NCBI GenBank assembly: GCA_024180945.1
Contig: JAKSGN010000036.1
Coordinates: forward strand, 992,001 to 1,056,000
Length of the DNA: 64,000 bases
DNA from: Macrophomina tecta
Taxonomy: Eukaryota > Ascomycota > Dothideomycetes > Botryosphaeriales > Botryosphaeriaceae
Direction: 5' to 3'
This document shows, piece by piece, positions 23,193-33,859 of this stretch. The notes beneath the pieces were generated by a model. The model ran no database searches. It was not told where the DNA came from and saw only the letters and a list, made by a program, of their open reading frames with translations. How positions within the stretch are numbered: the stretch's first letter is position 1; each line of letters starts with the position of its first letter. Both the position numbers and the translations under genes were made by a program.

Positions 23193-25045
23193 ATGATCAA
23201 AGATCCCACCGACGAGCGGTCGCACCGCAAGACCCGTATTCTGTCCACCGTTGCCGCTGTCGTTGTGGCTCTGGCCGCTGGGACGAACGTGAGTCCGCCT
23301 ATACGTCACCCGCGATACTCGCTGGATTCTGACTGCGTGTCCAGTATGCCTACTCAGCATGGGCGCCGCAGTTCGCAGACAGGTTGCGCCTTACTACCAC
23401 CCAGAGCAACCTAATCGTAAGCTTCCGTTCAGCTCGCTTCCCCCACTTTGAGGACAAGTCCTGAGAGAGATAGGGCGCCGCGGGCAATATCGGCATGTAC
23501 GCCACGGGAATCCCAGTTGGCATGCTGGTGGATAGCAAAGGGCCTCGCCCTGCTGCCTTCCTCGGTTCCGCACTTTTGTTCCTGGGCTATTTTCCGCTGC
23601 AGAAAGGTCAGTCGCGTGCCATTGCCTCACTCGCCCTTGCAGTGTACTCATGCGGAAATAGCGTACGACCATGGGCCGGGCTACATGAGCGTGCCAACAA
23701 TGTCGTTCTGTTCTTTCTTGACAGGTGTAGGGAGCTCTTCGGCGTCAGGAGCAGGCTTAAAGACTGCCGCTCTCAGCTGGCCACACCACCGCGGAACCGC
23801 AACCGCATTCCCACTCGCTGCCTTTGGCCTCAGTGCTTTCTTTTTCACCACCATTTCTCGAATCGCACATCCTGGAGATACCTCGAGCTTCCTTCTTTTG
23901 CTTTCTTTTGCTACCTTTGGCATGGTCTTTGTCGGCACATTCTTCTTGCATATCGTCTCGGGCTCTGCATCGTACACAGCCCTTCCGGTCAGCGAGACTC
24001 GGGCAGAACAACATCATCTTCATCGCACCAAGTCGAAAGACAGCAACTCTAGCACCAAGAGCTATTACTCAGAAGCAGGTAAGCATAATCGTTCATTTGT
24101 TCGTCCGCGAGAATTGCTCGAGGGCAGCTGCCGACCCAATGCTGGACAGAGAACGAGGTGCCCGATGCGCCAGACAACGAGGCGTCCGAGTCGTCCTCGC
24201 TCATTTCTGAGCCTGGTGACATACCACCGCCGAAAACTACTGCAAACCATGATGATGAACACCACTCACATCGACCAGATATCTCAGGTCTCCGTCTGCT
24301 CCGCACAGTGGAGTGTTGGCAGCTCTTCACTGTGCTCGGTCTGTTGACCGGAATCGGTCTAATGACTATCAAGTAAGCTAACATCGAGCCAAAAGTTCTG
24401 GCTGGCAGATACTGATTGTCAAACAGTAACATTGGACACGATGCTCAAGCGCTGTGGTCGCACTACGACGACAGTGTCTCCAAAGCCTTCATTGGGGCAA
24501 AGCAGCTTGCTCAGGTCTCAATCATCTCCATTGGATCGTTTCTTGGCCGTCTGGCCTCGGGAATTGGGTCCGATGCCTTGGTCAAGAAGCTGAACATGTC
24601 ACGGTTCTGGTGCCTAGTTGCATCAGCACTCATCTTTACTCTCGCCCAATTTACTGCTATGAGGGTCGAGAACCCCAACCACTTATGGCTGGTGTCGAGC
24701 CTAACAGGCCTCGGCTACGGTGCGCTTTTTGGCGTCTTTCCCTCAATTGTTGCTGACGCATTTGGCGTCCATGTCATGACGCAGAACTGGGGATTCATGA
24801 CTCTCTCACCGGTCATCAGCGGCAACGTCTTTAACTTGTGCTACGGCAGCATCTTCGATGCGCACAGCACGCCGCTGGACGGCGGCGACCGCGAATGCAG
24901 TGAGGGGCTGTCTTGCTATAGGTCTGCCTACAGTATCACTTTGATATCCAGCATATGTGGCGTCTTCTTGATTTTGTGGACCATGCGCCACGAGCGCGCT
25001 ATCAAGCGGAAGGAGATGGAAGAGCGGAACGCGCACAATGCTTGA
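23193..25045 (+). CDS. mch1: MCH1-type major facilitator transporter
   Basis: Six exons (23193-23288, 23345-23416, 23474-23606, 23662-24078, 24150-24372, 24427-25045) encode 519 residues. Mch1 proteins form a fungal MFS branch named for similarity to monocarboxylate permeases; the yeast protein is not known to carry monocarboxylates, so the substrate is open. The first segment is followed by YAYSAWAPQFADRLRLT. Family blocks include GNIGMYATGIPVGMLVD, LTGVGSSSASGAGLKTAALS, GTATAFPLAAFGLSAFFF and the C-terminal GFMTLSPVISGNVFNL. A hydrophilic, Ser/acid-rich central loop separates the two six-helix halves. For exon 4 I took the acceptor at 23661 rather than an earlier AG, because only that frame restores AYDHGPGYMSVP. 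Total coding length is a multiple of three. Confidence 0.92.
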
Positions 25046-25719
25046 GCGCTATACGCCATGGCCGGACACAGTTCCGTCAGGTTTCTCGGGAGGCGTTGTA
25101 TGCCTCGGAAGAGAATGGCCTATTACAGTTCTTAGATTTCTTTAGCCATTGGTTTATGCTGATTCTTCGGTGCTTGCTTCACCTCTTTTTCCTTTTTCCT
25201 CGCGTAGACGGGCTGGCGGAAATTTTCGGTTGCGGATGGCTTTCTTCTGCGGGAGTACATTGGCGTCGTGGGGCGCGCATCCTATACTTATGTTTTTCTT
25301 TTTCCTTTCTTCATTGCCGTTGAATATTTCCCTAGTTATCTATATTCTCCTTTCACCTCTTCAAGGAACAGATAGCCGGGCAAAGGGAGGGCCTAGGCAG
25401 CAACGGCGGCGGCTGACGAGAGCGGCCGTTCGTACACATTAGAAAAAAAAGATGGTCGCTTCACTTTCGGTGGTCTCTTTCCGAGACGTTCTTCCATTCT
25501 TCTTGCCCTCCCGTCGCGAGGACTCAGCATCATCTTCTCTGTCTCTCCTTCTCTCTTCTTCCCCCGCTTTTCGCATATGCTGGGCCCTGTAGTAGGACGT
25601 GTCACCAAGAGCAGGGGAAGGGGGAGGTTGGGACGTAGCATTGTCTATTTTCAATGCCTTTTTTTTTTTTTCATGCAGTCGCCGATAAGCCGTCCGGTTT
25701 GCATCCCTGTCGTACTATG

Positions 25720-25765
25720 TGCGTGTACGTACGTACGTGCGCGCGCGCGTGTGTGTGCGTGCTTG
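25720..25765. repeat. Alternating purine-pyrimidine tract
   Basis: About 45 bp of GTGC/GTAC/GCGC/GTGT units with few breaks, the kind of sequence that favours Z-DNA. It includes short TACG repeats and is outside any gene model. Confidence 0.6.
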
Positions 25766-27229
25766 TGTTGCGTAGCGGATCCGTTTTTTGCAGGCCGCCC
25801 AGGTCTCGCAAGGCATGTGGCGTTCTGAAACAAGGAGGCCAGAAGAGAGACTGGTTGGGTTCTTCTCGTTCTTTTCGCTCGCGAACAGGGTGGGTGAGAG
25901 CGAGATGGGCAGGACGGCGGCACGCATGAGGGAAGGGGTGGCCGGACGGGCGTGTGGTTATGTGTGCATGCATGTGTCTCGCTTTTGGTATCCGGGTGCG
26001 GCGGGCAAGACAAACAGAGAGAGGGAGCGTGTGAGAGTCAGACAAGGCACACAGAGACATGTCGCACTTCTGACAGCGACGGGCATGGAGACTGTACAAC
26101 AGCGCGCACACGGCCTTGTCTGCCCGTCCGGCCCGCCTGTCAGACGCTGGCTGCTGGTGGCGGCGGCCTTTGTGGGTCCAACTCTTCACATGCTCGCGTC
26201 ACCTCGCCTCCTCCCTGCGAACGGAAGGGGGAGGGGGCTGGGGCTGGTTGGTTTGAAAGCGGGGCAATGAATGCTGTGATAGCCGCACTGCCCGTGTCTT
26301 TTGGGTTGAGTGAGTTGGGCTGTTAGCTGATAGGTGTGAGCACCAGCGCCGCCGGCGCCAGAGGCGGGCAGGGGGTAGTAGCGGTTGCGTGGGATGGGAA
26401 GGAGGAGATGTTGTGCGTGCGTGTGTGCGGCGTGGGCAGGAGGGAGGAGGGAACGCAAGGCTGCCTGGCTGGCCCTCTGCTCTGACTTTGTCCTCCCTTT
26501 GTTCATGACCGATGGCCTGCCCTGCTGTTGGCTGTTGGTGGTGCCTGCTGGGGCTTCCCTTTTCGGACTTTACTGCACCGTCGCTGAGGTCGTAGGATAT
26601 TACGCGTTTTGTAAGATTTTCTTTTCCTTCAGGTCGTACCGGATTCGCGTTCTCCTTAGGAGGTGCTTCGTGGTTGTGTGGCTGGTGAGGTTGGTGACGT
26701 GTGGCTTGTGGGTGGTATTCTTGAGAGCTTCTCTGCGGCCATGGTGCTTTTGGAAGGCTTTGGTGCAGCGAGTCGTGTTTCCATGGTGTTTTGGGAATAT
26801 TCTTTCTGGTATTCGTAGAGGATAGATAATAGAGCATCGACAACCTCAATTTAGGTTTGATTTTCTAGCGGACGAGCATGTTGAACGAGGTTGCTTTCCA
26901 TACACATGCTCCTGGATCGCAGTACGCAGCGTCGTTGCTGATGCCCTCGAGGCTTGTCTCGTTCACAAAAGTCACTTCGTCTATGCCTCACCGCGTCATT
27001 CATAGCTCATGTAGTGCGTGAGATGAGACAAATGGGTTTCTTCACTGCTGTGCGTGGTGTTCAGCAGAAACGGTTGTCCACGATGGGTCAAACCGTTCTC
27101 GAGCTCCTGTGACTGAGACCATTCACGTTGTGCATATACTTTCTCAAATATCCATAAGTCCAGAGAGAACCCACAACTAGGACGAAGAGGGTGGAGTGGA
27201 GCGAATCAAGACGATCAACAATGTGAAGG

Positions 27230-27236
27230 TATAAAA
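27230..27236 (+). promoter_or_regulatory. TATA box of IMP2 (putative)
   Basis: TATAAAA lies 174 bp upstream of the IMP2 ATG, on the coding strand, in otherwise GC-balanced sequence. Position suits a core promoter with a leader of roughly 140 nt. Confidence 0.45.
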
Positions 27237-27403
27237 GCCAGGGCGATGTTGTTGCCGGACGTGCACGGATCTAATCGATAAGTCGGCGGGTCCACGACCT
27301 TTCGTCACCACGTCGGCACATCCAACCGCTTTTCAACCACAACACCACCACACCTCGCCATTGCCACCGGACCAGCTCTCCCCAACCATCAGCCACGCGC
27401 CCA

Positions 27404-28071
27404 ATGGCGCGCTCCCGCCTCCTCAGCCGTCTGGCCCGCGCGGGGCCTTACGTGCGACCGGCGCTCCAATACGGTTATTACACGGCTGTCGGGCTGGCGG
27501 CGCTGGCCTTCGTGCGCGGCAACGTGGCCGAGGTGACGGGCGTCGAGGGGCAGTCGATGGCGCCGACGCTGTCGCCGCGCTACAACGAGGCCGGTGAGAT
27601 GGACCGCCTGCTCTTCAACCGCCTGGCACCCCCGCAGCTGCTTCGCCGCGGCGACATCGTCACCTTTTGGGCCCCTCATCGCCCCGAGCAGATCAGCATC
27701 AAGCGTGTCGTCGGCCTGCCTGGAGATGCCATCATCACCAGGGGACGGTATCCTTTCAAGAAGGTCGTGGTCCCGCACAGTCACGTTTGGGTCGAGGGCG
27801 ATAATTGGAGGCACACGGTGGACAGCAACGACTTTGGGCCGGTGAGTGCGAATTCATTCGGGGGATTCGGGAAGGGCAAGGATTGTTTTGGGCTGATGGT
27901 ATCTTCTCGATACAGCTGCCAATGGGCTTGATACATGGCCGCGCCGAGTACATTGTTTGGCCCCCAAGCCGGATGGGACCGGTGCCGGATCCTAATGTCG
28001 AGTTCAAGACTTATTCAAAAGTCATTCCAGCCAAACATCCTTCAAGGCTACCCCGCGAATACACTGACTGA
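27404..28071 (+). CDS. imp2: Mitochondrial inner membrane protease subunit 2 (Imp2)
   Basis: Two exons (27404-27841, 27916-28071; 74-nt intron) encode 197 residues. Imp2 is a signal-peptidase-like serine protease of the mitochondrial inner membrane that, with Imp1, removes sorting signals from intermembrane-space proteins. The basic N-terminus is followed by one hydrophobic anchor (about residues 21-36). The catalytic Ser51 sits in GQSMAPTL and the catalytic Lys100 in ISIKRVVGLPGD, the Ser-Lys dyad of family S26. The conserved VWVEGDNWRHTVDSNDFGP block ends exon 1, and exon 2 supplies LPMGLIHGRAEYIVWPPSRMGP. Length is typical of the family. Only Imp2 is encoded here; an Imp1 gene is not in this window. 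Confidence 0.95.
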
Positions 28072-28899
28072 ATACTTATCCGAATTCTCTAACATCTACT
28101 GGAACAAGTGCATAAGCCGTCAACTTCCAAGACTGGTCGAGCTTGTATATGCCATGCTTGTAGTAAGGTCTGAGAATGACTATTGCTTCGCTCTATGGTC
28201 CGCGGCATTTTTGCACGCGCGAACGTCAGCCGGCGACCATGTCTAACCTCGCGCACCGCACAAAAGGGCGGATGGCTTCCCTTGGATTTCTCAGGTGGCG
28301 GTTACTGCACCTTGACAATTTCGAATAAACATTGAGAAGCTCCACTGAAATCCATCTCGGACGATTACTGCATCAAGTTACAGAGGTTCGTATGCATTTT
28401 CTATTGAAGCGTCACATCAATGCAAAACTATGACATGATGAAGCAAACGACGATTAAACCCGTGTCCGCTGAGATCACTAAAACCGTGCGGAAAACAACG
28501 GCTCCCTCTTCTGCCAATTGCCCATCGTGGTAAAGCACTGCTGCAGCAGCCAATCACCATGCACATGCAGATTGCTAATACAGAGGTTTGCTGCATCCAG
28601 TGGCTAGCGCTTAGATCCCTGCGCAAGTTATTATTCTTCCAGCCAACGCTCGCAGGGTGACATGCAGCTTCTTGGCAACGTTCAAGTCATACCTACGGTC
28701 TTCAGTGGTAAGAAAACTGTCTGTTTGCTATCATGATAAGTATGCTTAGTGTCGACTAAACCGAAAAGGTCTCCGCATTACACGCACCTAGCGCCCGCCT
28801 CGTTCTCCTCGTCCTCGTCTTCCTGCATGCCTGCCTGCCTGCCCCACTCATCAGCTAGTGTACCCTGTTAGCCGCAACGAACGCTCTCATGCGCTGCAG
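28072..28899. other. Gene-free stretch
   Basis: IMP2 3' flank and further sequence with no recognisable gene. Short ORFs only. The last part may be the 3' end of the neighbouring transposon relic. Confidence 0.5.
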
Positions 28900-29480
28900 C
28901 ATAGTCCTTCCGAGGGTCTCTGATACTGATCCTGGCCTCCAAAATGCCCCAGATATTCTCAATTGGTGAGAGGTGTCGTGAGCTAGCCGGCCACTCCATA
29001 CGAAGGTTATCTGATTAAGAAACGGCTAGCTACGTCGCGCGTGCCTTATACGCTAGCGCATGGTCCTGCTGAAAGATGATAGGCTATGCCGTTACCTAAA
29101 GGCACCATGCAGCGAACTCAAGGATAAGAGGGAAGACGTGGTCTAAGAACGTATTAGAGGTAATTATGCTCTGGTTCTTACGCCTCTAGATGAGGAGAGG
29201 GCCACGTATATCGCCTCTAAAGCCCAAATGAGCGTGTATGGTGGGCGTCTATACCGTGGCCGGATATAGTCGTTATAACACGTCTCGTCCGTCCGTCCGG
29301 CCACCCACACGGCGTGGAGACCGCCGCTGTGCGTCGCTGCTCTGTTAGAGAAGATAACAGGCGTCTTGTTGGTCACGGCCTATTCTAGATAAGCCATGTT
29401 TATTGTTCACTGAGGCTTGCGTGTTCATTGAGCTGGGAGCTCCTCGCTTGCGAGGAGTCCGATTAGTTGAACCGCAATTG
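28740..29480. mobile_element. Possible limits of the Tc1-like element
   Basis: TCGACTAAACCG near 28752 and, inverted, TTCAACTAATCG near 29460-29472 are similar and flank the transposase relic. They could be eroded terminal inverted repeats. The similarity is imperfect and no clean TA target duplication is visible, so the ends are tentative. Confidence 0.25.
28900..29400 (-). pseudogene. Degenerate Tc1/mariner (DDE) transposase relic
   Basis: Read on the minus strand, fragments in shifting frames recall a Tc1/mariner transposase. They are TPVIFSN (28-30 residues before the relic VWVAGRTDE), NTFLDHVFPLILEFAAWCL, FQQDHALAYKARAT and finally MEWPASSRHLSPIENIWGIL. The last is the classic WPxxSPDLxPIEN(I/L)WG block with Pro-Asp changed to Arg-His. 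The middle catalytic Asp (FQQDHA) and the final Glu (PIEN) are kept. The first catalytic site now reads FSNR instead of the usual S-D-E type. Several in-frame stops and frame changes make it non-functional. N in place of D in FSN is a G-to-A change of the sort RIP produces, but I cannot show RIP from one copy. Confidence 0.7.
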
Positions 29481-29619
29481 GCCCGCAGCCCAATTGACAC
29501 GGGCAGGTCGTCGGCTTTGAGTAGTCGCCGGATGTAGCACCCCTCTGCATAGGTCAAGGCAGAAGATATGGTAGCTCAGGCGAGTCCATTCGGTTTCAGA
29601 TTGTTTATGGGAAGTCTGC

Positions 29620-30779
29620 CTATTGCTTGCCAATCTTCTCAATCTCGGCACACACAGCATCTGTGACTTCTTTTGTGTTTGCCGAACCTTTTAGATCCTT
29701 CGTCCTCACGCCTGCTCCTGTCACATTTTCGATGGCCTTCATCAAATGATCGGCAGCGGCTTCTTGACCTAGCCACCTGACCATCTCAGCTGCACTCCAG
29801 AAAGCACCAACGGGGTTGGCGATGCCTTTGCCAGATATATCGGGGGCACTGCCGTGGATGGGCTCAAACATGCTCGGGTTCTTCCTGGTGGGATCAAGAT
29901 TGCTGGAAGGGGCAATTCCAATACTTCCCGACAGAGCAGCTGCCAGGTCGGTCAAGATATCGGCATGCAGGTTCGTGGCGACAATGGTATCAAGGGATTG
30001 AGGCTGCAGCACCATGCGCACAGTCATGGCGTCGACGAGCATCTTGTCCGTCTCGACGTCGGGATACTCCTTCTTGACCTCGAAGAAAATCTTGTCCCAG
30101 AGCACCATCCCGTGGCGCTGGGCGTTGCTCTTAGTGACCATGGTTAGCTTCTTGCGGGGGCGGCTGCGTGCCGTCTCAAAGGCGAAGCGCATGATGCGTT
30201 CGACGCCGACCTGGGTGAAGATGGAGACTTCGGTGGCAACTGCATGACCGGAGTGCTCGTGCGAGGTGCCTCCCTGGCCAGAGTACTCGCCCTCGCTGTT
30301 CTCGCGCACAAAGATCCAGTCGAGGTCCTGTCGGTGGCAGTTGGCCAGGGGCGATGACGTGCCGGGCAGGATGCGGTTAGGCCTCAGGTTGACATACTGA
30401 TTCAGGGCCTTGCGGATTGGCAGGATGAGATTCCACAGCGAGATGTGGTCGGGCACGTCTGGCAGATCTACATTGGCATCGAACGAGTCAAATAGAAGAT
30501 GCGGCACCACGCACCGGGAGAACCAACGGCGCCAAAGTAGATGGCGTCGTACTTCTTGAGCTGCTCCAATCCGTCGTCGGGCATGTACCAGCCGCGCTTC
30601 AGGTAATTGTCGCTGCTCCAGTCAAACTCGGTAAAGTCGAAGTGGAAGGAAGCGTGCACGTCGGCGAGCTTCCGCAGCACCTGCACGGCCGCCTCGGTGA
30701 TCTCCGTCCCGATTCCGTCGCCGGGAATGGATGCTATGCGGTACAGGCGCTCCGTCTGGGCGATGTGGCTGGGCGACAT
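29620..30779 (-). CDS. Tartrate / D-malate dehydrogenase (isocitrate-isopropylmalate dehydrogenase family)
   Basis: Two minus-strand exons (30515-30779, 29620-30458; 56-nt intron) encode 367 residues. The family oxidises and usually decarboxylates tartrate or D-malate with NAD+ and a divalent metal. Seen: the N-terminal IASIPGDGIGTEI nucleotide-domain start; FGAVGSPDVPDHISLW across the splice; RENSEGEYSGQGG with the conserved Tyr; VTKSNAQRHGMVLWDKI; the metal-site region DKMLVDAMTVRM and NLHADILTDLAAAL; and FEPIHGSAPDISGKGIANP at the NAD site. The close spacing SEGEYSGQGG and the GAVG(S/A)PDVPDH motif fit the TtuC/DmlA branch better than isopropylmalate dehydrogenase. No mitochondrial presequence is obvious. 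A second in-frame acceptor 9 nt upstream would add three residues. The gene diverges from GLTP and ends about 220 bp from a transposon relic. Confidence 0.9.
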
Positions 30780-31290
30780 GGCGATATCGTAGATTAAGGG
30801 AGGGCCAACCTATGCAAACCACGGCGGGAGATTGCGATGAGGCTGTCTGACGAGGCAGCAGCTCGACTACTTATGGGGTGCGGAGAGGGGCTCATCGCCT
30901 GGCAACTTTGAGCCGACGGCCAGCCGGACGTGCGGCTCAAAGATGTGCCGCCGCGATGCGGCCCACATATGAAGCGACGAGAGCTGCTCGCTTGCTCGTG
31001 TCTGATGGCGATGGCGATGGGGCCAGGGCGGTGCGGGCGGCGCTGTCGTCAGCGCCGCGAGGGCCAGGCGGGGATCGGCTGGTGCGCTTGTTTCGACAGA
31101 AGGTGATGCTCGCGCCCCGCGTCACGCCGCCCCACCAGGGTCTCCATTCACCGCCAGCTCGAGACACATCGCCCCTCCCTGAGCTAGCTAGCTGCTCTAC
31201 TTACTTGCCCGTCCTCCCGCACTCGCTCTCCCTCGCTCCTTCGCTCATCCGCCAGTTCCAATTCCAATTGCTGCCCATCCAGCCGCCACC
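30780..31290. promoter_or_regulatory. Divergent promoter of tartrate dehydrogenase and GLTP
   Basis: The two start codons are head to head with 511 bp between them. The GLTP side (31190-31290) is a C/T-rich leader. Confidence 0.6.
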
Positions 31291-32147
31291 ATGACCTTCT
31301 TCGACACCATCCAGAAGTCCTTCGTCGACGTCTCTGTCGACGCCGCCAACGACAACGCCATCCACACCTCCGAGTTCCTCGATGCCTCTGAGTCTCTCAC
31401 TACCCTCTTTGGTGAGAAATCCCGCTCCAGCCATGGCCTGCAACACCCCGCTATCCTTCTCCCACACGCGCTGCTAACGCTGTTGCCGCCCCGCAGACGT
31501 CCTGGGCTCCGCCGCCTTCAAGCCCGTCAAGTCTGACATGACCGGAAACATCACCGTACGTGCATGCCACCATATCATCGCCCGGAACACATCCATAGCG
31601 GAGCTGTTTGGCTGACGCCGTCTGCCCTGTAGAAACTGCGTAACCGCCAGGTCGAGAAGCCCGGCGAGAGCGAGACCCTGCAGGCTCTTGTTGTCAACGA
31701 GATCAAGGAGAAGAAGCACACCGCCGCCGAGGGTCTCCTGTGGCTTACTCGGTATGTCCCTATTGCACCCATCCCAGTTCTTCCATTCTTGTGTCCCCTT
31801 CACCCCTCACGCCCCTCATCACACCATTCCCGCGCTAATTCAACCCCACCAGTGGTCTCGACTTCACCGCTCAGGCCCTGCGCGAGAACATCAAGAACCC
31901 CTCGCAGGAGCTGTCCGACTCGTTCCGCGCCGCCTACGGCAACACCCTCAAGCCCCACCACTCGTTCGTCATCAAGCCCATCTTCAGCGCCGCCATGAGC
32001 GCCACCCCTTACCGCAAGGACTTTTATGCCAAGCTCGGCGATGACGAGGCTAAGGTACAGCAGCAGCTCGAGCAGTGGCTGGGCGCCCTTGAGCGCATCG
32101 TCTCCATTATCAAGGCTTTCCAAGAGAAGAAGGAGGCTAAGTGGTAA
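31291..32147 (+). CDS. het-c2: Glycolipid transfer protein (GLTP / HET-C2)
   Basis: Four exons (31291-31411, 31497-31555, 31633-31751, 31853-32147) encode 197 residues, the normal GLTP length. GLTPs are cytosolic all-helical proteins that carry glycosphingolipids between membranes; the Podospora orthologue HET-C2 is also a heterokaryon incompatibility protein. Residues matching the sugar-binding site are Asp54, Asn58 and Lys61 (SDMTGNITK, spacing 4 and 3 as in human D48-N52-K55), Trp97 (GLLWLTRGLDF) and His136 (LKPHHSFV). The C-terminal YRKDFYAKLGDDEAKVQQQL is typical of fungal members. Introns are 85, 77 and 101 nt. No HET or NLR gene is near, so I see no local incompatibility system. Confidence 0.96.
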
Positions 32148-32593
32148 ATTTATTATTCATATTTCATAAGATTCTTTCTCAGGACGAGGCATTGGACCCG
32201 TGAATGGTGTTGAAGGAAAATCAATGACAGACCGATACGAGCCATCATTTGTATTCGTATCTTCTATGCAGCGGATAGAGATGAATCGCATTGGGCATGT
32301 TTGCATGAATTTGTGAAGACCGTCTTTTCCATCGCGTTATTGTAGTGATGCGCACTACATCGTTGGTATGACTTGGTATTGCACCTCTGCAATTTTCTTG
32401 AGCTCTCTGCGCAGCAGATTCCGCACGTCGGACGCATCCGAGCCGTCTCCAAACGAAATGGTTTTTTCATCAATGTTTTGCTGCAGACATAGTCTAGCAG
32501 CGGGTATCTTACCTTCCGGCCAATGGACTGTTGGAATGAGGAAAGAAGGAACCAAAGCAAACTCGACTTCTTCCCGTGAAGCACATCACTGCT

Positions 32594-33859
32594 CTACTTC
32601 TTCCGGCCGCTGGTCCTCTTGCCGCTACCACCGCCTTTCGCCGCGCTTCTCCTACCACTACGCCCCCTACTGCCTCCCTCCTTGGCCGGCGGCGTCTCGC
32701 CCTCTTCTTCCTCTTCCTCACTGCTCTCCTCCTCCTCGTCTTCGTCCCCATCTTCCTCGGGCTCGGTGGATTGGGCCTTTGCGTTTCGCCCCTTCCTGCT
32801 GCGTGCCGCCGCTGCCGCGCCTCTCATACCGCCCTTTGCATTCCCACCCGCTCCCTTATTCCTGCTACCGCCGGCGGGCGAGCCGGCATGCGAGCCGGCG
32901 TGCGAGCGTGCATCGTCCGTATCAGGCTGATCCGTATCGACTTGTTGTTCGAGAGGCACAGGCGCCGGGTCACCAAACCTTGGCAGCAGCTCTGGGCACG
33001 CTGGAGGGCTTTCACTACGCTTGCTCATATGGGCGTTGGGGTCGGTGTCGCTACGGCCCACGATGACGCGCGGTGAGGGCTTCCTTCTCCCGCGCACACT
33101 CCTCTCGGAACCCTCCCCATCATCAGTGGTCCCCGTGTTCTCCGCAGCCGGCGTCCCTCCCCCTCCTGCTGCTGCTGCCGCCATCGCAGAACCTGGCACC
33201 GCTATTCTCCTATCCCACATCATCTGCCCAAACTCGTCATCCGGCAGCTGGAACCACGGACCCTCCTCCCCCGCCTCACCCTCTTCGTCCCTCTCCTCAT
33301 CGTCCTCGTCCGCGCCCGCCTCGCCCATCTTGACGTCCTCATCGTCGTCGGCGCCGCCGCCCTCCACCCTTCCGCGGCCGCGGCGTCCGCGCTTGCCCTT
33401 CGGCGTGAAGAACACGACGCGATCCGCAACGTCGGGCCAGCCGGCCAGGGCGTGCGCGTTCTCGCGCTCGTCCAGCGCCTCGAGGTCGTACAGCTCGCCG
33501 AGCTTTTTCCAGATGCCGGGGATGCGCGTGTGGTGGTGGTGGTTCTGCAGCGCCAGGCCGCCCGACCCGGGCATGGGCACCATCTGGTAGGAGAAACCCT
33601 CGCGGCTCATGGACGAGGCGATCTGGATCATGTGCATGTGCTTGTGCACGCCGGTGGGCTTCCAGCGGATGAGGTTCTTGAAGAGCGACGTCTCTTGGTC
33701 GTCTGTCCAGGGGTCGTTGAGGATGTCGGTGGCGGCGGGTGCGGAGGTATGCGAGAAGGAGGCGGGCGGGAGGTCTTTGGTGGGCGTTTTGCTGGGGGTC
33801 GAAGCGTGCGGGGTTACGGCGCTGGTGGTGGAGGGTTTGGCGCGTTTTTTCGGCGGCAT
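32594..33859 (-). CDS. eaf7: Eaf7 / MRGBP subunit of NuA4 histone acetyltransferase
   Basis: Single exon, 421 residues, minus strand. Eaf7 (CT20 family, MRGBP in animals) is a nuclear subunit of the NuA4 complex that acetylates H4 and H2A. The CT20 domain spans about residues 48-150. It shows NDPWTDDQETSLFKNLIRWK, then GVHKHMHMIQIASSM, and HTRIPGIWKKLGELYDLEALDERE. After it comes a highly charged, low-complexity tail with acidic Asp/Glu blocks and Lys/Arg/Gly stretches ending in KRTSGRKK. That tail is longer than the domain and its GC-rich coding sequence gives many chance ORFs on the opposite strand. It converges with GLTP, about 450 bp apart. Confidence 0.93.
   Translation of the reverse strand: MPPKKRAKPSTTSAVTPHASTPSKTPTKDLPPASFSHTSAPAATDILNDPWTDDQETSLFKNLIRWKPTGVHKHMHMIQIASSMSREGFSYQMVPMPGSGGLALQNHHHHTRIPGIWKKLGELYDLEALDERENAHALAGWPDVADRVVFFTPKGKRGRRGRGRVEGGGADDDEDVKMGEAGADEDDEERDEEGEAGEEGPWFQLPDDEFGQMMWDRRIAVPGSAMAAAAAGGGGTPAAENTGTTDDGEGSERSVRGRRKPSPRVIVGRSDTDPNAHMSKRSESPPACPELLPRFGDPAPVPLEQQVDTDQPDTDDARSHAGSHAGSPAGGSRNKGAGGNAKGGMRGAAAAARSRKGRNAKAQSTEPEEDGDEDEEEESSEEEEEEGETPPAKEGGSRGRSGRRSAAKGGGSGKRTSGRKK

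Larger units (their letters stand above)
25046..27403. other. Gene-free stretch before IMP2
   Basis: I see no supported gene in about 2.3 kb. ORFs up to 216 codons on both strands overlap one another and match nothing. A purine-pyrimidine alternating tract is listed separately. From about 27230 the IMP2 promoter begins. Confidence 0.5.

Noticed and set aside
23607..23642. A 36-nt intron in the MCH1-type gene
   Set aside because: It is very short and leads into a frame without family likeness; the acceptor at 23661 restores AYDHGPGYMSVP.
31291..32147. A local heterokaryon incompatibility system around HET-C2
   Set aside because: No HET-domain or NLR partner lies in the window; GLTP is a conserved lipid carrier in most fungi.
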